Below are positions 8,744-15,628 of a stretch of DNA of 28,087 nucleotides, piece after piece. This DNA is from an uncultured Gemmatimonadota bacterium. Lineage in GTDB: Bacteria; Gemmatimonadota; Gemmatimonadetes; Gemmatimonadales; Gemmatimonadaceae. The notes under the pieces are model-generated. The model did not search any database, was not told the DNA's origin, and worked only from the letters and a program-made list of their open reading frames with translations. The stretch is taken from the NCBI GenBank assembly GCA_946479895.1, contig CAMLHT010000007.1:1-28087 (forward strand), given 5' to 3'. Every line of letters begins with the position of its first letter. Within the stretch, counting starts at the first letter, position 1. The position numbers and the translations under genes are program-made.

Positions 8744-10531
8744 TTAATAAGTCGCCGGGTCGGTGGTCCAATTCGCCGGAGCCGCGTCGCTGCTGAACCA
8801 CCGCCGCCACCACGGCGCGCGGTTGTCACGGTAGAGCACGTTCTGCACGGCTTCCCGCCAGGCGAGCTGCATTTCCGCCGCGTCGGCGAACCGGTCGTTC
8901 ACGTCCGCCGCGAGCCCGCGCGAGATCCACCGGGCGATCTCGGGATCGAAGACGTGGAGATCGACGTCGCCGGCGAGCTCGCGGGCGAGAATCGAATTCA
9001 CGTCGCGATCGCCGAAGGGAGGCGTCCCGCTGAGGGCGAACGCGACGATGGCGGCGAGCGAGAAGCAGTCGGCCGCCGTGTCCTGCTGCTCGCCCAGCAG
9101 CTGCTCGGGGGCGGCGAATGCCGGCGTGCCCGAGGCGCCGGCGCGCTCCTCGCCCGCGGCGTTGGCGATGCCGAAGTCGGCCACGCGCCACCGGCGGTAG
9201 CGATCGATGAGGATGTTCTCCGGCTTGAGATCGCGATGCACGATCCCGATCGAATGCGCCGCGGCGAGCCCGGCGAGCACGAAATCCACCTGGGGGGCGA
9301 TTTCACTCAGCGGCCGGGGGCCGGAGCGGGCCACGAGGTCGGCGACCGAGCCGCCCTCGGCGAGCTCCATCGTGTACCAGGCCACGGAGCCGCGGCTGTC
9401 CCAGTCGAAGATCGGGACGATCGCCGGATGCGCGAGCTGCGCCGCGAGCTTCGCCTCGCGACGGAAACGACCCACCGCCCGCTCGTCGCTGGCGATGTGA
9501 GGATGCAGGAGCTTGAGCGCGACCTCGCGGCCCAGCGAGAGGTCGCGAACGCGCCACACCGAGCCGAACGATCCGCGGCCGAGCGCGGCGAGGACCTCGT
9601 AGTCGTCGCCCAGTGCCCAGCGCAGCCGCGCTTCCTCCGTCTCCCCGGCCGGCTGGATCTCGTCGCTGCCGATGAAGCTTCCGCGCCCGCCGACGACCTT
9701 GTCCACCGCCCGGACCATCTGGGCGACGCTGGCGTAGCGATCGCCGGAATCGGTGCTCAGGGCCCGGTCGATGACGTTGGAGATCGACTCCGGACAGTCG
9801 GGCCGGAGCAGGCGAAGCGGCGGCGTCGCGCCGGGCTGTGGGATCTCGCCGGTCAGCGTCTCGTAGCAGATCGCGGCAAGCTGCCACTGGTCCGACGCGG
9901 CGGTCGGGAGCCAGCCGTCCTTCTGCCACTCGGGCGCGTTCGCCATGAAGCGCGGGTTCGGCGCGAGTCCGGCCGGGATGTCCGCGTATGCGACCGACCA
10001 CTGCCACCCGATGAGCCAGAGCCGTCCCATCGGGGCGGTCCAGATCGTCGACGACGAAACGCAGCCATGCGGCTGCCCGAGGTCGTGCAGGTAGCTGAGC
10101 GTCGAGCCGATCTCGCGCATGATCCGCATCATCCCGGGCACGTCGTCCGGGCCCATGCGCGCGAGCCGGGCGCGGATCGTTTCACCGGCGATCCAGCGGC
10201 GCAGGTATCCGGGACCACGCCGGCTTTCGCTGAACGACGCCCAGTAGTGGTACGTCGTCGGGATCGCGGGGTGGTTCCGGTGCGCGAGCAGGCGTGCCTC
10301 GGCCTCGAGCCACGGGTGATGCTCGGGGGAGGGAGCGCTCACCAGGGAGAGCGAGCGACCGAGCGCGTCGATGATCTCCTGATAGTGGCGGTGCTCGCCG
10401 TACAGGCCCTCGTTCCCCCAGGACCAACCCGGCGGCAGCTGCCAGTCCTTGAGATGGTCGGGAAGCCTGGTCGAATCCTGGTAAGGCGCGAGAGGCTCGC
10501 GCGGACCAGAGGTTCGGTGAGTCTCCGTCAC
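8744..10531 (-). CDS. Ser/Thr protein kinase with N-terminal pseudokinase domain (tandem)
   Basis: A 595-residue soluble kinase without transmembrane segments. Residues about 311-560 form a complete Hanks-type kinase: glycine loop GRGSFGSVW (318-326), VALK with K340, HRDLKPEN with D434 and N439, DFG (452-454) and APE (474-476). Residues about 44-278 also follow kinase order but lack the catalytic residues: no VAIK lysine, an alpha-C-like EAEARLLAHRNHP (76-88), a hinge-like YLRRWIAGETI, PHGCVSSSTIW (154-164) where HRDLKPEN should be, LIGWQW (173-178) where DFG should be, then NAPEW (198-202) and ASDQWQLAAICYETLTGEIP matching the alpha-F region. The GTG at 10531 overlaps the upstream stop (GTGA), so translation is probably coupled; the open frame upstream is a shadow of that gene. 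It precedes a succinate-semialdehyde dehydrogenase. Targets are unknown. Confidence 0.9.
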   Translation of the reverse strand: MTETHRTSGPREPLAPYQDSTRLPDHLKDWQLPPGWSWGNEGLYGEHRHYQEIIDALGRSLSLVSAPSPEHHPWLEAEARLLAHRNHPAIPTTYHYWASFSESRRGPGYLRRWIAGETIRARLARMGPDDVPGMMRIMREIGSTLSYLHDLGQPHGCVSSSTIWTAPMGRLWLIGWQWSVAYADIPAGLAPNPRFMANAPEWQKDGWLPTAASDQWQLAAICYETLTGEIPQPGATPPLRLLRPDCPESISNVIDRALSTDSGDRYASVAQMVRAVDKVVGGRGSFIGSDEIQPAGETEEARLRWALGDDYEVLAALGRGSFGSVWRVRDLSLGREVALKLLHPHIASDERAVGRFRREAKLAAQLAHPAIVPIFDWDSRGSVAWYTMELAEGGSVADLVARSGPRPLSEIAPQVDFVLAGLAAAHSIGIVHRDLKPENILIDRYRRWRVADFGIANAAGEERAGASGTPAFAAPEQLLGEQQDTAADCFSLAAIVAFALSGTPPFGDRDVNSILARELAGDVDLHVFDPEIARWISRGLAADVNDRFADAAEMQLAWREAVQNVLYRDNRAPWWRRWFSSDAAPANWTTDPATY

Positions 10532-10839
10532 ATCTTCGACTCGGACAGGATCGCCTCGGCAGCCTTCGCGAATTCGGGTACGAGGCTCACGTCGGGCAGC
10601 ACCGTCACTTCGACCCGCTTCACGGCGAGCTCGCCCTTGCTGGGCGCGCTCGAGTGGAGGGACGGGACGTGAACGGTCACCGAGACCACGCGCCACATGG
10701 TGCTGGGGCGGGACATCTCGCCGCGCTCGTCGAGCGTGTCGAGCTGGAGGACCTCGCCGCGCGCGGGGACGACGGCGCTCAGGCACTCGGCAAGCACCTG
10801 CTCGGTCCGATCGTGGCGGGTGACGCGGAGGGTGACCAT
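10528..10839 (-). CDS. Small protein of unknown function, first gene of the kinase operon
   Basis: A 103-residue soluble protein that I do not recognise. It has beta-rich stretches (MVTLRVTRHDRTEQVLAECL; MWRVVSVTVHVPSL), no signal peptide or transmembrane segment, one Cys, and a short C-terminal helix ending in ESKM. Its stop overlaps the start of the Ser/Thr kinase gene by GTGA, so it is almost certainly co-expressed with the kinase and may be a regulator, substrate or scaffold for it; that role is inferred only from position. The ATG at 10839 has no strong ribosome binding site. A strong hairpin lies 23-43 bases upstream of the start. Confidence 0.72.
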   Translation of the reverse strand: MVTLRVTRHDRTEQVLAECLSAVVPARGEVLQLDTLDERGEMSRPSTMWRVVSVTVHVPSLHSSAPSKGELAVKRVEVTVLPDVSLVPEFAKAAEAILSESKM

Positions 10840-11010
10840 GAGAGCTGACGGTGGCTGTTCCGGCCCTCACCCACTGAGGGCCACAGGGCACTAAGCTATT
10901 GAAACCCCAAGTGGTTGACCACCCTGCGCCGTGTCTCGATCCCGTCACGCACGGTGAAACTCCGCCCTCGGGGGCGGCGTAGGCCCCTGAGCCGACATAC
11001 AGGACTCGAA
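10840..11010. promoter_or_regulatory. Divergent promoter region with three dyads
   Basis: This 171-base gap lies between the divergent kinase operon and the small membrane protein gene. It contains three dyads: GGCCCTCA/TGAGGGCC (10862-10869 and 10875-10882, 5-nt loop), GTGGT-TG-ACCAC (10911-10922), and CCGCCC/GGGCGG (10962-10967 and 10972-10977, 4-nt loop). The first would sit in or near the kinase operon leader; the second looks like a 12-bp operator. TAAGCT at 10892-10897 and its reverse-strand counterpart TAGCTT (10895-10900) are possible -10 elements. No regulator can be named. Confidence 0.4.
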
Positions 11011-11286
11011 ATGTTCTTCATTCTTGGGATCTTCATCACGTTTTTCGTGGCGCTGGCCGGATTCGTGGTCTCGCAGCGATTCGTGGAAAACCGCCTGCGC
11101 TACGTGGATGCCGTTCAGCGGCCTTATGCGCCGCTGGTCGCCGGTGCCGTCGCGGCGCTGATCGCCTGGCCGATCGTCGGACTGCTGCCGCTGGTCGGAA
11201 CCGGGACGGCGCTGCTCTTCGGTGCCAGCGTGTTTGCCGGGGTCGCATCGGGCGCGAGGGAAATTCGCCGGCGGATCGGCGCGTGA
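11011..11286 (+). CDS. Small inner-membrane protein of unknown function
   Basis: A 91-residue protein with two to three transmembrane segments (about 2-22, 45-63 and 66-84) and a basic C-terminus (REIRRRIGA) that would lie in the cytoplasm. ATG 11011 is preferred over an upstream ATG at 10915 because AGGA sits 6 nt before it and the residues upstream are arginine-rich and unlike a real N-terminus. I recognise no family. It stands alone between the kinase promoter region and comM and is followed by a strong hairpin, so it is probably a single-gene unit. Confidence 0.68.
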   Translation: MFFILGIFITFFVALAGFVVSQRFVENRLRYVDAVQRPYAPLVAGAVAALIAWPIVGLLPLVGTGTALLFGASVFAGVASGAREIRRRIGA

Positions 11287-11293
11287 TTTCCGG

Positions 11294-11321
11294 GCCGGCG
11301 CGTTGAGATGATCGCGCCGGC
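11294..11321 (+). terminator. Candidate terminator hairpin after the small membrane protein gene
   Basis: A perfect 9-bp GC stem, GCCGGCGCG (11294-11302) with CGCGCCGGC (11313-11321) and a 10-nt loop, begins 8 bases after the stop. The 10-mer GCGTGATTTC occurs at 11281-11290 and again at 11320-11329, on either side of the hairpin. There is no T run, so it may act as a Rho-type or mRNA-stabilising hairpin instead. Confidence 0.5.
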
Positions 11322-11368
11322 GTGATTTCGATGAGGGCCGAAGGCGACCGCGAGCACACCATGCGCGC

Positions 11369-12994
11369 ATGCTCGCCTCCATCAGGTCGGCAACGGTCGT
11401 CGGCATAGAAGCCTGCGACGTCATCGTCGAAGTGGACGTCGCGCCCGGCCTGCCGCGCTGGACCATCGTCGGCCTGGCCTCCGGCGCCGTGAAGGAAAGC
11501 CGCGAGCGGGTGGTGTCGGCCATCCTGAATTCCGGATTCTCCATCCCCGCTCGCCGGATCACCGTCAACCTCGCGCCCGCTGACCTGCGGAAGGCCTCGA
11601 GCGGGTTCGACCTGCCGATCGCCCTCGCGCTGCTCGTCGCGACGGGGCAGCTGGATGCGTCGGCGCTGGGGCGAGCGGTCGCCGTCGGCGAGCTCGCCCT
11701 CGACGGGTTCCTTCGTCCGGTGCGCGGTGTGTTGTCCATCGCGCGGATGACCGGCGAGTCCCGCCGCGCGCTCCTGATTCCCGCGGGGAATGCGGCCGAA
11801 GCCTCGCTGGTATCGAAGCTGCCGGTCGCCGCGCCGGCAACGCTGCTGGAGGCAGTGGATGCGCTGGCCCACGATCGCTTCAGGCCCGCGGAGACGCCGG
11901 CACCTGAGCGGGCGGCGGTCAGCGACGGCCCCGATCTGGCCGACGTCGTCGGACAGGAGCATGCGCGGCGCGCGATCGAGATCGCGGCGGCGGGATCGCA
12001 CGGGGTGCTGCTCACCGGCCCACCGGGCAGCGGAAAGACGCTGCTCGCGCGATGCATGCCGGGCATTCTTCCACGCCTCCTCGAGAGTGAAGCGCTGGAA
12101 GTCATCGCGATTCAATCCGTGGCGGGACTGCTCGGAGCGGACGTGAGCGCCGATCCGCCGCGCCCCTTCCGGGCGCCCCACCACACGGTGTCGACCGCCG
12201 GCCTGGTGGGCGGCGGCCCTGGGCCGCGGCCGGGCGAGGTGAGTCTGGCGCACCGCGGCGTGCTGTTCCTCGACGAGATGCTCGAGTTTCCACGCCACAC
12301 GCTCGACGCGATGCGGCAGCCACTGGAGGACGGCCATGTGACGATCGTGCGGGCGGCGGCAAGCATCCGCTTTCCGGCGCGGTTCACCCTCGTGGGCGCG
12401 ATGAATCCGTGTCCGTGCGGGTTCGCTGGCGACGGCACCATGCGGTGCGTCTGCTCGACGACCGACGTGATGCGCTATCGCGCCCGGCTTTCCGGGCCGC
12501 TCGCCGATCGCATCGACCTGCACGTCAACGTCGCATCGCTGCCGCTGCGGCAACTGACCGATGCGAACCCCCGGGAATCATCAGGAGTCGTTCGATCGCG
12601 CGTCGAGGCGGCGCGCGCGATCCAGCAGGAGCGCTACGCCAGGATGACCGGAGATGTCTGGAACGGCAGCGTGGCCGGCCGCTGGCTGGACCGTCACGGC
12701 GGCATTCGCGCCGATGCCCGCGAGCTGCTGGCGACGGCGGCCGAGCGCATGGGCGTTTCGGCGCGGAGCTATCATCGCGCGCTGAGGGTCGCGCGAACCA
12801 TCGCCGATCTCGACGGTGTCCAACTGGTCAGCGCCGGGCACGTGGCGGAGGCGCTTCGCTATCGGTTCGTCACGGCCGGCTCGCCAGGCGGGGCAACGCG
12901 CGATCCGGACGTGCCGGGTGACCCGGCGCGGAGCCCGGTGAGTTCGATCATCAACGACCACTTCCACGAGGTGCACGGTGAAGCACGTTCGTAA
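11369..12994 (+). CDS. comM: YifB/ComM family AAA+ ATPase (Mg-chelatase-like)
   Basis: A 541-residue cytoplasmic ATPase. ComM is a hexameric helicase that promotes branch migration during integration of incoming DNA in natural transformation. Domains in order: N-terminal Lon-protease-like ChlI domain (to about 165), AAA+ Mg-chelatase core with Walker A GPPGSGKT (217-224) and Walker B VLFLDEM, a Cys cluster NPCPCGFAGDGTMRCVC, and the C-terminal Mg-chelatase domain. FRAPHHTVSTAGLVGGG is a typical family signature. The length is slightly above the usual 500-510 residues because of a tail of about 35 residues (from about 506) that overlaps the next gene's start. ATG 11369 has no clear ribosome binding site, but homology starts at residue 2 (LASIRSATVVGIE). 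No other competence genes are present, so a role in transformation here is family knowledge only. Confidence 0.95.
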   Translation: MLASIRSATVVGIEACDVIVEVDVAPGLPRWTIVGLASGAVKESRERVVSAILNSGFSIPARRITVNLAPADLRKASSGFDLPIALALLVATGQLDASALGRAVAVGELALDGFLRPVRGVLSIARMTGESRRALLIPAGNAAEASLVSKLPVAAPATLLEAVDALAHDRFRPAETPAPERAAVSDGPDLADVVGQEHARRAIEIAAAGSHGVLLTGPPGSGKTLLARCMPGILPRLLESEALEVIAIQSVAGLLGADVSADPPRPFRAPHHTVSTAGLVGGGPGPRPGEVSLAHRGVLFLDEMLEFPRHTLDAMRQPLEDGHVTIVRAAASIRFPARFTLVGAMNPCPCGFAGDGTMRCVCSTTDVMRYRARLSGPLADRIDLHVNVASLPLRQLTDANPRESSGVVRSRVEAARAIQQERYARMTGDVWNGSVAGRWLDRHGGIRADARELLATAAERMGVSARSYHRALRVARTIADLDGVQLVSAGHVAEALRYRFVTAGSPGGATRDPDVPGDPARSPVSSIINDHFHEVHGEARS

Positions 12995-13478
12995 CGTGAC
13001 AGTGGCGATGTCCCTGCTCATCGCGGTCGGCTCGGCATGCGCGAGCGGTGACCCCGCGGGACCGGACACATCGCCGCTGGCGGGGCTGAGCAAAGCCACC
13101 GCCAACGACACCAGCAATTCCACCCACCAGCCGACCGGCGAAGGCCCGGGGTACATCCGCGGGACCGTCCTCGGGCAGTCGCCACCCGGCGCCGGCAACG
13201 ACAGCCTGAATACCGCGCCGCGCGTGGCCGGCGTCGTCGTCACGATCTACACGAGAAAGGCCGGGACGGGAACAGCCGTCGAGACGGGAGACGTCAAGGG
13301 CACCGTCACCACCGGCGCGGACGGCCTGTTCACGCTGCCGACGCTGCCGTCTGGCGAGTATGTCGTGACGTTCGTGCCGCCCCGGAACAGCATCTATTAC
13401 GGAGTGTGGGTCCACGGCGAGCTGCACGAGAACAGCGCGATGTACCCGTGGTGGATCGTGCTCCAGAAGAAGCCCTGA
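12978..13478 (+). CDS. Probable lipoprotein with a carboxypeptidase-regulatory-like domain
   Basis: A 166-residue exported protein. The N-terminus KHVRNVTVAMSLLIAVGSAC is a basic n-region, hydrophobic core and a Cys at 21-22 in a relaxed lipobox (GSAC; position -3 is Gly, not Leu). After a Ser/Thr/Asn/Pro-rich linker, residues about 58-130 (IRGTVLGQ ... VAGVVVTIYTRKAGTGT ... TGADGLFTLPTLPSGEYVVTF) look like the Ig-like carboxypeptidase D regulatory fold found in many FCB surface proteins. The C-terminal region includes a Trp/Tyr-rich segment (YYGVWVHGELHE). The GTG start at 12978 lies inside the last codons of comM (17-base overlap) with GAGG 6 nt upstream. Function is unknown; probably envelope-exposed. 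Confidence 0.75.
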   Translation: MKHVRNVTVAMSLLIAVGSACASGDPAGPDTSPLAGLSKATANDTSNSTHQPTGEGPGYIRGTVLGQSPPGAGNDSLNTAPRVAGVVVTIYTRKAGTGTAVETGDVKGTVTTGADGLFTLPTLPSGEYVVTFVPPRNSIYYGVWVHGELHENSAMYPWWIVLQKKP

Positions 13479-13488
13479 TGGCTGCCTG

Positions 13489-13528
13489 AATGGCCGGGGC
13501 CGGCGCGCAATCGCCGGCCTTCGCCATT
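13489..13528 (+). terminator. Strong two-tier terminator hairpin before larE
   Basis: Outer arms AATGGC (13489-13494) and GCCATT (13523-13528) and inner arms GGCCGGCG (13498-13505) and CGCCGGCC (13512-13519), with loop CGCAAT, form one nearly continuous stem with a C-C mismatch and two G-T pairs between tiers. It is followed by TTTAGTTT, a broken T tract. It ends the comM-lipoprotein unit. The 3' arm runs directly into the likely larE promoter element. Confidence 0.7.
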
Positions 13529-13540
13529 TAGTTTGCAGGC
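13528..13540 (+). promoter_or_regulatory. Probable leaderless promoter element of larE
   Basis: TTAGTTTG (13528-13535) ends 5 nt before the larE ATG. The longer 11-mer ATTTAGTTTGC (13526-13536) recurs, at the same distance from the ATG, before the gene at 15642. It fits both a TAnnnT -10 box and the FCB-type TAnnTTTG box with one mismatch. Transcription would start at or next to the ATG. No matching -33/-35 box is visible. Confidence 0.45.
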
Positions 13541-14398
13541 ATGTCCGCGCCCGCCGCCTCCACGACTTCGGCCATCGCGCTCGAGGAATCACTCATCGAG
13601 TGGTTTCGCGGGTTCGGCTCGGTTGCGATCGGCTTCAGCGGCGGGGTGGATTCCAGCTATCTCGCGGCCGTCGCGGTCGAGGCCCTGGGCCGTGAAAACG
13701 CGCTGGCGATCATCGGCCGCAGCGATTCCTATCCCGACTCGCAGTGGCAGACCGCGCGCGAGATCGCCGAGCACGTCGGGATTCCGGTGATCGAGATCCA
13801 CACCGACGAGATGGCCGACCCGCGGTACGCGGCGAACCCGTCCAACCGCTGCTACTTCTGCAAGACCGAGCTGTGGACGAAGCTGGCGCCGCTGGCGCGG
13901 GAGCGGACCGCCGCCGTGCTGATCGACGGCACGAACGCCGACGACCTCGCCGATCATCGCCCGGGAGCGGCGGCCGCCCGCGAGAATGGCGTACGCTCGC
14001 CGCTCGCCGAGCTGGGAATGACGAAGGCGCAGATCCGCGAGCGGTCACGCGCGCGAGGGCTGCCGTCGTGGGCGAAGCCATCGTCGCCCTGCCTGGCATC
14101 GCGCATCCCCTATGGCACGCCGGTGACCGCCGAGCGGCTGTCGCGGATCGATCGTGCCGAGTCGGCCCTGCGCAAGCTGGGCTTTGCCGGCAACCTGCGG
14201 GTCCGCGATCATGGCGAGCTGGCGCGGATCGAGCTCGACGGGGCGGAAATCGAGCAGGCGGTCAGCGGTCCGGCCGCGGCCGCGGTCGTTCAGGTCGTGC
14301 GCGAGGCCGGCTTCGCGCGGGTGACCGTCGACCTCGCCGGATTCCGCTCCGGCTCGCTCAACGTGCTCGAGGGGATCGTCCCGGCGGATCGGCGCTGA
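13541..14398 (+). CDS. larE: LarE, ATP-dependent sacrificial sulfur transferase
   Basis: A 285-residue PP-loop enzyme. LarE adenylates the pyridinium bis-carboxylate mononucleotide and inserts sulfur during synthesis of the nickel-pincer nucleotide cofactor of lactate racemase and related enzymes. The PP-loop SGGVDSS is at residues 33-39, the family motif NRCYFCK at about 104-110, and SPCLASRIPYGTPV contains C184, in the position of the sacrificial Cys176 of Lactiplantibacillus LarE. The C-terminal domain has the LRVRDHGELARIEL pattern. No larA, larB or larC lies in the window, so the cofactor pathway would have to be completed elsewhere. It is convergent with the ArsR gene, with 3 bases between stops. 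Confidence 0.93.
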   Translation: MSAPAASTTSAIALEESLIEWFRGFGSVAIGFSGGVDSSYLAAVAVEALGRENALAIIGRSDSYPDSQWQTAREIAEHVGIPVIEIHTDEMADPRYAANPSNRCYFCKTELWTKLAPLARERTAAVLIDGTNADDLADHRPGAAAARENGVRSPLAELGMTKAQIRERSRARGLPSWAKPSSPCLASRIPYGTPVTAERLSRIDRAESALRKLGFAGNLRVRDHGELARIELDGAEIEQAVSGPAAAAVVQVVREAGFARVTVDLAGFRSGSLNVLEGIVPADRR

Positions 14399-14407
14399 CC
14401 GTCAGCG
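14393..14407. terminator. 15-bp palindrome spanning both convergent stop codons
   Basis: CGCTGAC-C-GTCAGCG is a perfect palindrome containing the TGA stop of larE (14396-14398) and, on the other strand, the TGA stop of the ArsR gene (14402-14404). As RNA it would form a 5-bp stem with a 5-nt loop in either transcript. Weak as a terminator, but its position suggests a shared transcript end. Confidence 0.3.
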
Positions 14408-14731
14408 GGACGCGAGGACCCGGATGCGGGCGGAGGAGACCGCCTCGATCCGGCGGCACATGATCTCGCACAGGCGGTTGACGTCCCGGTCGATGATCGA
14501 ATAACGAGCGAACACCCCGTCGCGGCGACGGTCGACGAACCCGTGCCGCAACAGGATGTTCAGGTGCTTGGAGACGTTGGCCTGTCCCAGCCGCGTCGCG
14601 TCGACCAGCTCGCTCACCGTCATCTCGCCGCCCTTGAGTGCCGTCAGAATCGCAAGGCGTGCCGGTTCCGCGAGAACCTTGAAGCGCTCGGCGATGAGCT
14701 CGAGCATTTCCGGCGTGAGTTGTCGGGCCAT
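14402..14731 (-). CDS. ArsR-family winged-helix transcriptional regulator
   Basis: A 109-residue DNA-binding repressor. The winged helix-turn-helix is clear: ERFKVLAEPARLAILTAL (alpha 1-2), GGEMTVSELVDATRLGQANV (alpha 3 and start of the recognition helix), SKHLNILLRHGFVDRRRDGV (rest of helix and wing). The C-terminal helix has a C-x3-C pair (CEIMC), common in one branch of the family and a possible metal or thiol sensor site; there is no classical CxC motif in alpha 3. The gene starts 17 nt after the stop of the upstream lipoprotein gene on the same strand, so both probably form one transcript, likely autoregulated through the dyad at 15503-15520. The ligand is unknown. Confidence 0.9.
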   Translation of the reverse strand: MARQLTPEMLELIAERFKVLAEPARLAILTALKGGEMTVSELVDATRLGQANVSKHLNILLRHGFVDRRRDGVFARYSIIDRDVNRLCEIMCRRIEAVSSARIRVLASR

Positions 14732-14748
14732 CGACGCGGGGCTGAGGT

Positions 14749-15474
14749 TTATTGTCCGTTCTTGTCGTCGTCCTCGAAGGCGCGCAGGGAGACCTTGATC
14801 TTCTCGGCGACGATCGACGCGTTGGGCTGGCCGGGATTGGCGGTGGCGGGGTTGATGATCGCCCCGTTCGCGCCGGTGAACCAGTCCCTGATGTTTACGG
14901 CGATGGTCACGTTATTGCTGGCGTCCGTGATGACCGCCGGCGGATTCAGGTCGATCTGGACCTCCTGGTCGAGCTGGGAGGTGAAGACGAAGGGGGTCCC
15001 ATTGTACGTCCCCTCGACCCGGATGCTGACGTTGTTGAAGTTCGGGTTGGCGGCGACGAAGGCGGCGTCGGCCGGATCGGTGCCGGGCCGGCGGATGTCG
15101 AACTCGATCTCGCGGTACGTGCCGGGAGGCACCTGCGCGGTGATCGGGCTGGCGATGACGTCCGTGACGGGAAGGTCGATGAGCGTGGGTCCGAGCTGGA
15201 TCTCCTCGCAATCATCGGTCGTCGTGCCGGTGGAGCAGGTCGACGACGACGCGAGCTTCAGCTCGAGCTCGCGCAGGACGAGCTGCGCCCTCGTGATCAC
15301 GAGCGTGTTGGTGCCGCTGGTCATCGTGATGTTGAAGGACGGCTGCGGAGCCGCGGGGACGGCGGCCTTCGTGGAGAAGGAGATGGCGACACCCTGGCGA
15401 TCGCCCGGCGACGTCGAGTCGCAGGCGGAGGCGAGGACGAGGGCGGTCGCGGACAGTGCAACGAACGGCTTCAT
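14749..15474 (-). CDS. Probable lipoprotein of unknown function, co-transcribed with the ArsR gene
   Basis: A 241-residue exported protein. The ATG at 15474 gives a signal peptide (MKPFVALSATALVLASAC) ending in Cys18 with a relaxed lipobox, and GGAG lies 7 nt upstream. The mature part has beta-sandwich-like strands, a Cys pair in TCSTGTTTDDCEE, and the segments VPPGTYREIEFDIRRPG and NVTIAVNIRDWFTG, which resemble the DUF4382-like surface proteins of FCB bacteria; this is only an impression. The acidic tail is FEDDDKNGQ. Location is probably the outer membrane or periplasm. Control by the downstream ArsR regulator is inferred from co-orientation and the dyad upstream. Confidence 0.78.
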   Translation of the reverse strand: MKPFVALSATALVLASACDSTSPGDRQGVAISFSTKAAVPAAPQPSFNITMTSGTNTLVITRAQLVLRELELKLASSSTCSTGTTTDDCEEIQLGPTLIDLPVTDVIASPITAQVPPGTYREIEFDIRRPGTDPADAAFVAANPNFNNVSIRVEGTYNGTPFVFTSQLDQEVQIDLNPPAVITDASNNVTIAVNIRDWFTGANGAIINPATANPGQPNASIVAEKIKVSLRAFEDDDKNGQ

Positions 15475-15502
15475 GGCGGACTCCGTAGTGGGTGGAAGAC
15501 GA

Positions 15503-15520
15503 TATAACCATACAGTTATA
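15503..15520 (-). promoter_or_regulatory. Operator-like dyad overlapping the likely lipoprotein-arsR promoter
   Basis: TATAAC (15503-15508) and GTTATA (15515-15520) form a perfect 6-6-6 inverted repeat in an otherwise GC-rich region, 29-46 bases upstream of the lipoprotein ATG. On the minus strand the same AT-rich bases supply -10-like hexamers (TATAAC, TATATC), so a repressor bound here would block polymerase. ArsR-family dimers bind AT-rich inverted repeats, and the arsR gene is the second gene of this unit. Confidence 0.5.
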
Positions 15521-15628
15521 CGGATGTTCCTCGTGCATCCCAGCGCACAGTCGGGTGGTGATCCTGGGTGTGCAGGGCCCGGCATTCCGACACGTGTCGC
15601 TCTCGCGTCCGGCCTTGCCTGACAGGAT

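Noticed and set aside
8270..10672. An 800-codon open frame on the plus strand
   Set aside because: It lies antisense to the dehydrogenase and kinase genes, both with full family motifs; its translation is Arg/Gly/Pro-rich without any domain. It is a high-GC shadow.
10532..10948. Upstream extension of the kinase frame
   Set aside because: The 139 extra residues are Arg-rich and overlap the 103-aa gene in another frame. The GTG at 10531 forms a GTGA overlap and starts a normal-looking protein.
13508..15616. CCGGCCTT occurring upstream of both the larE and 15642 promoter boxes
   Set aside because: The distance to the shared 11-mer differs by 6 bases and the sequence is GC-rich and partly inside a terminator stem, so chance is likely.
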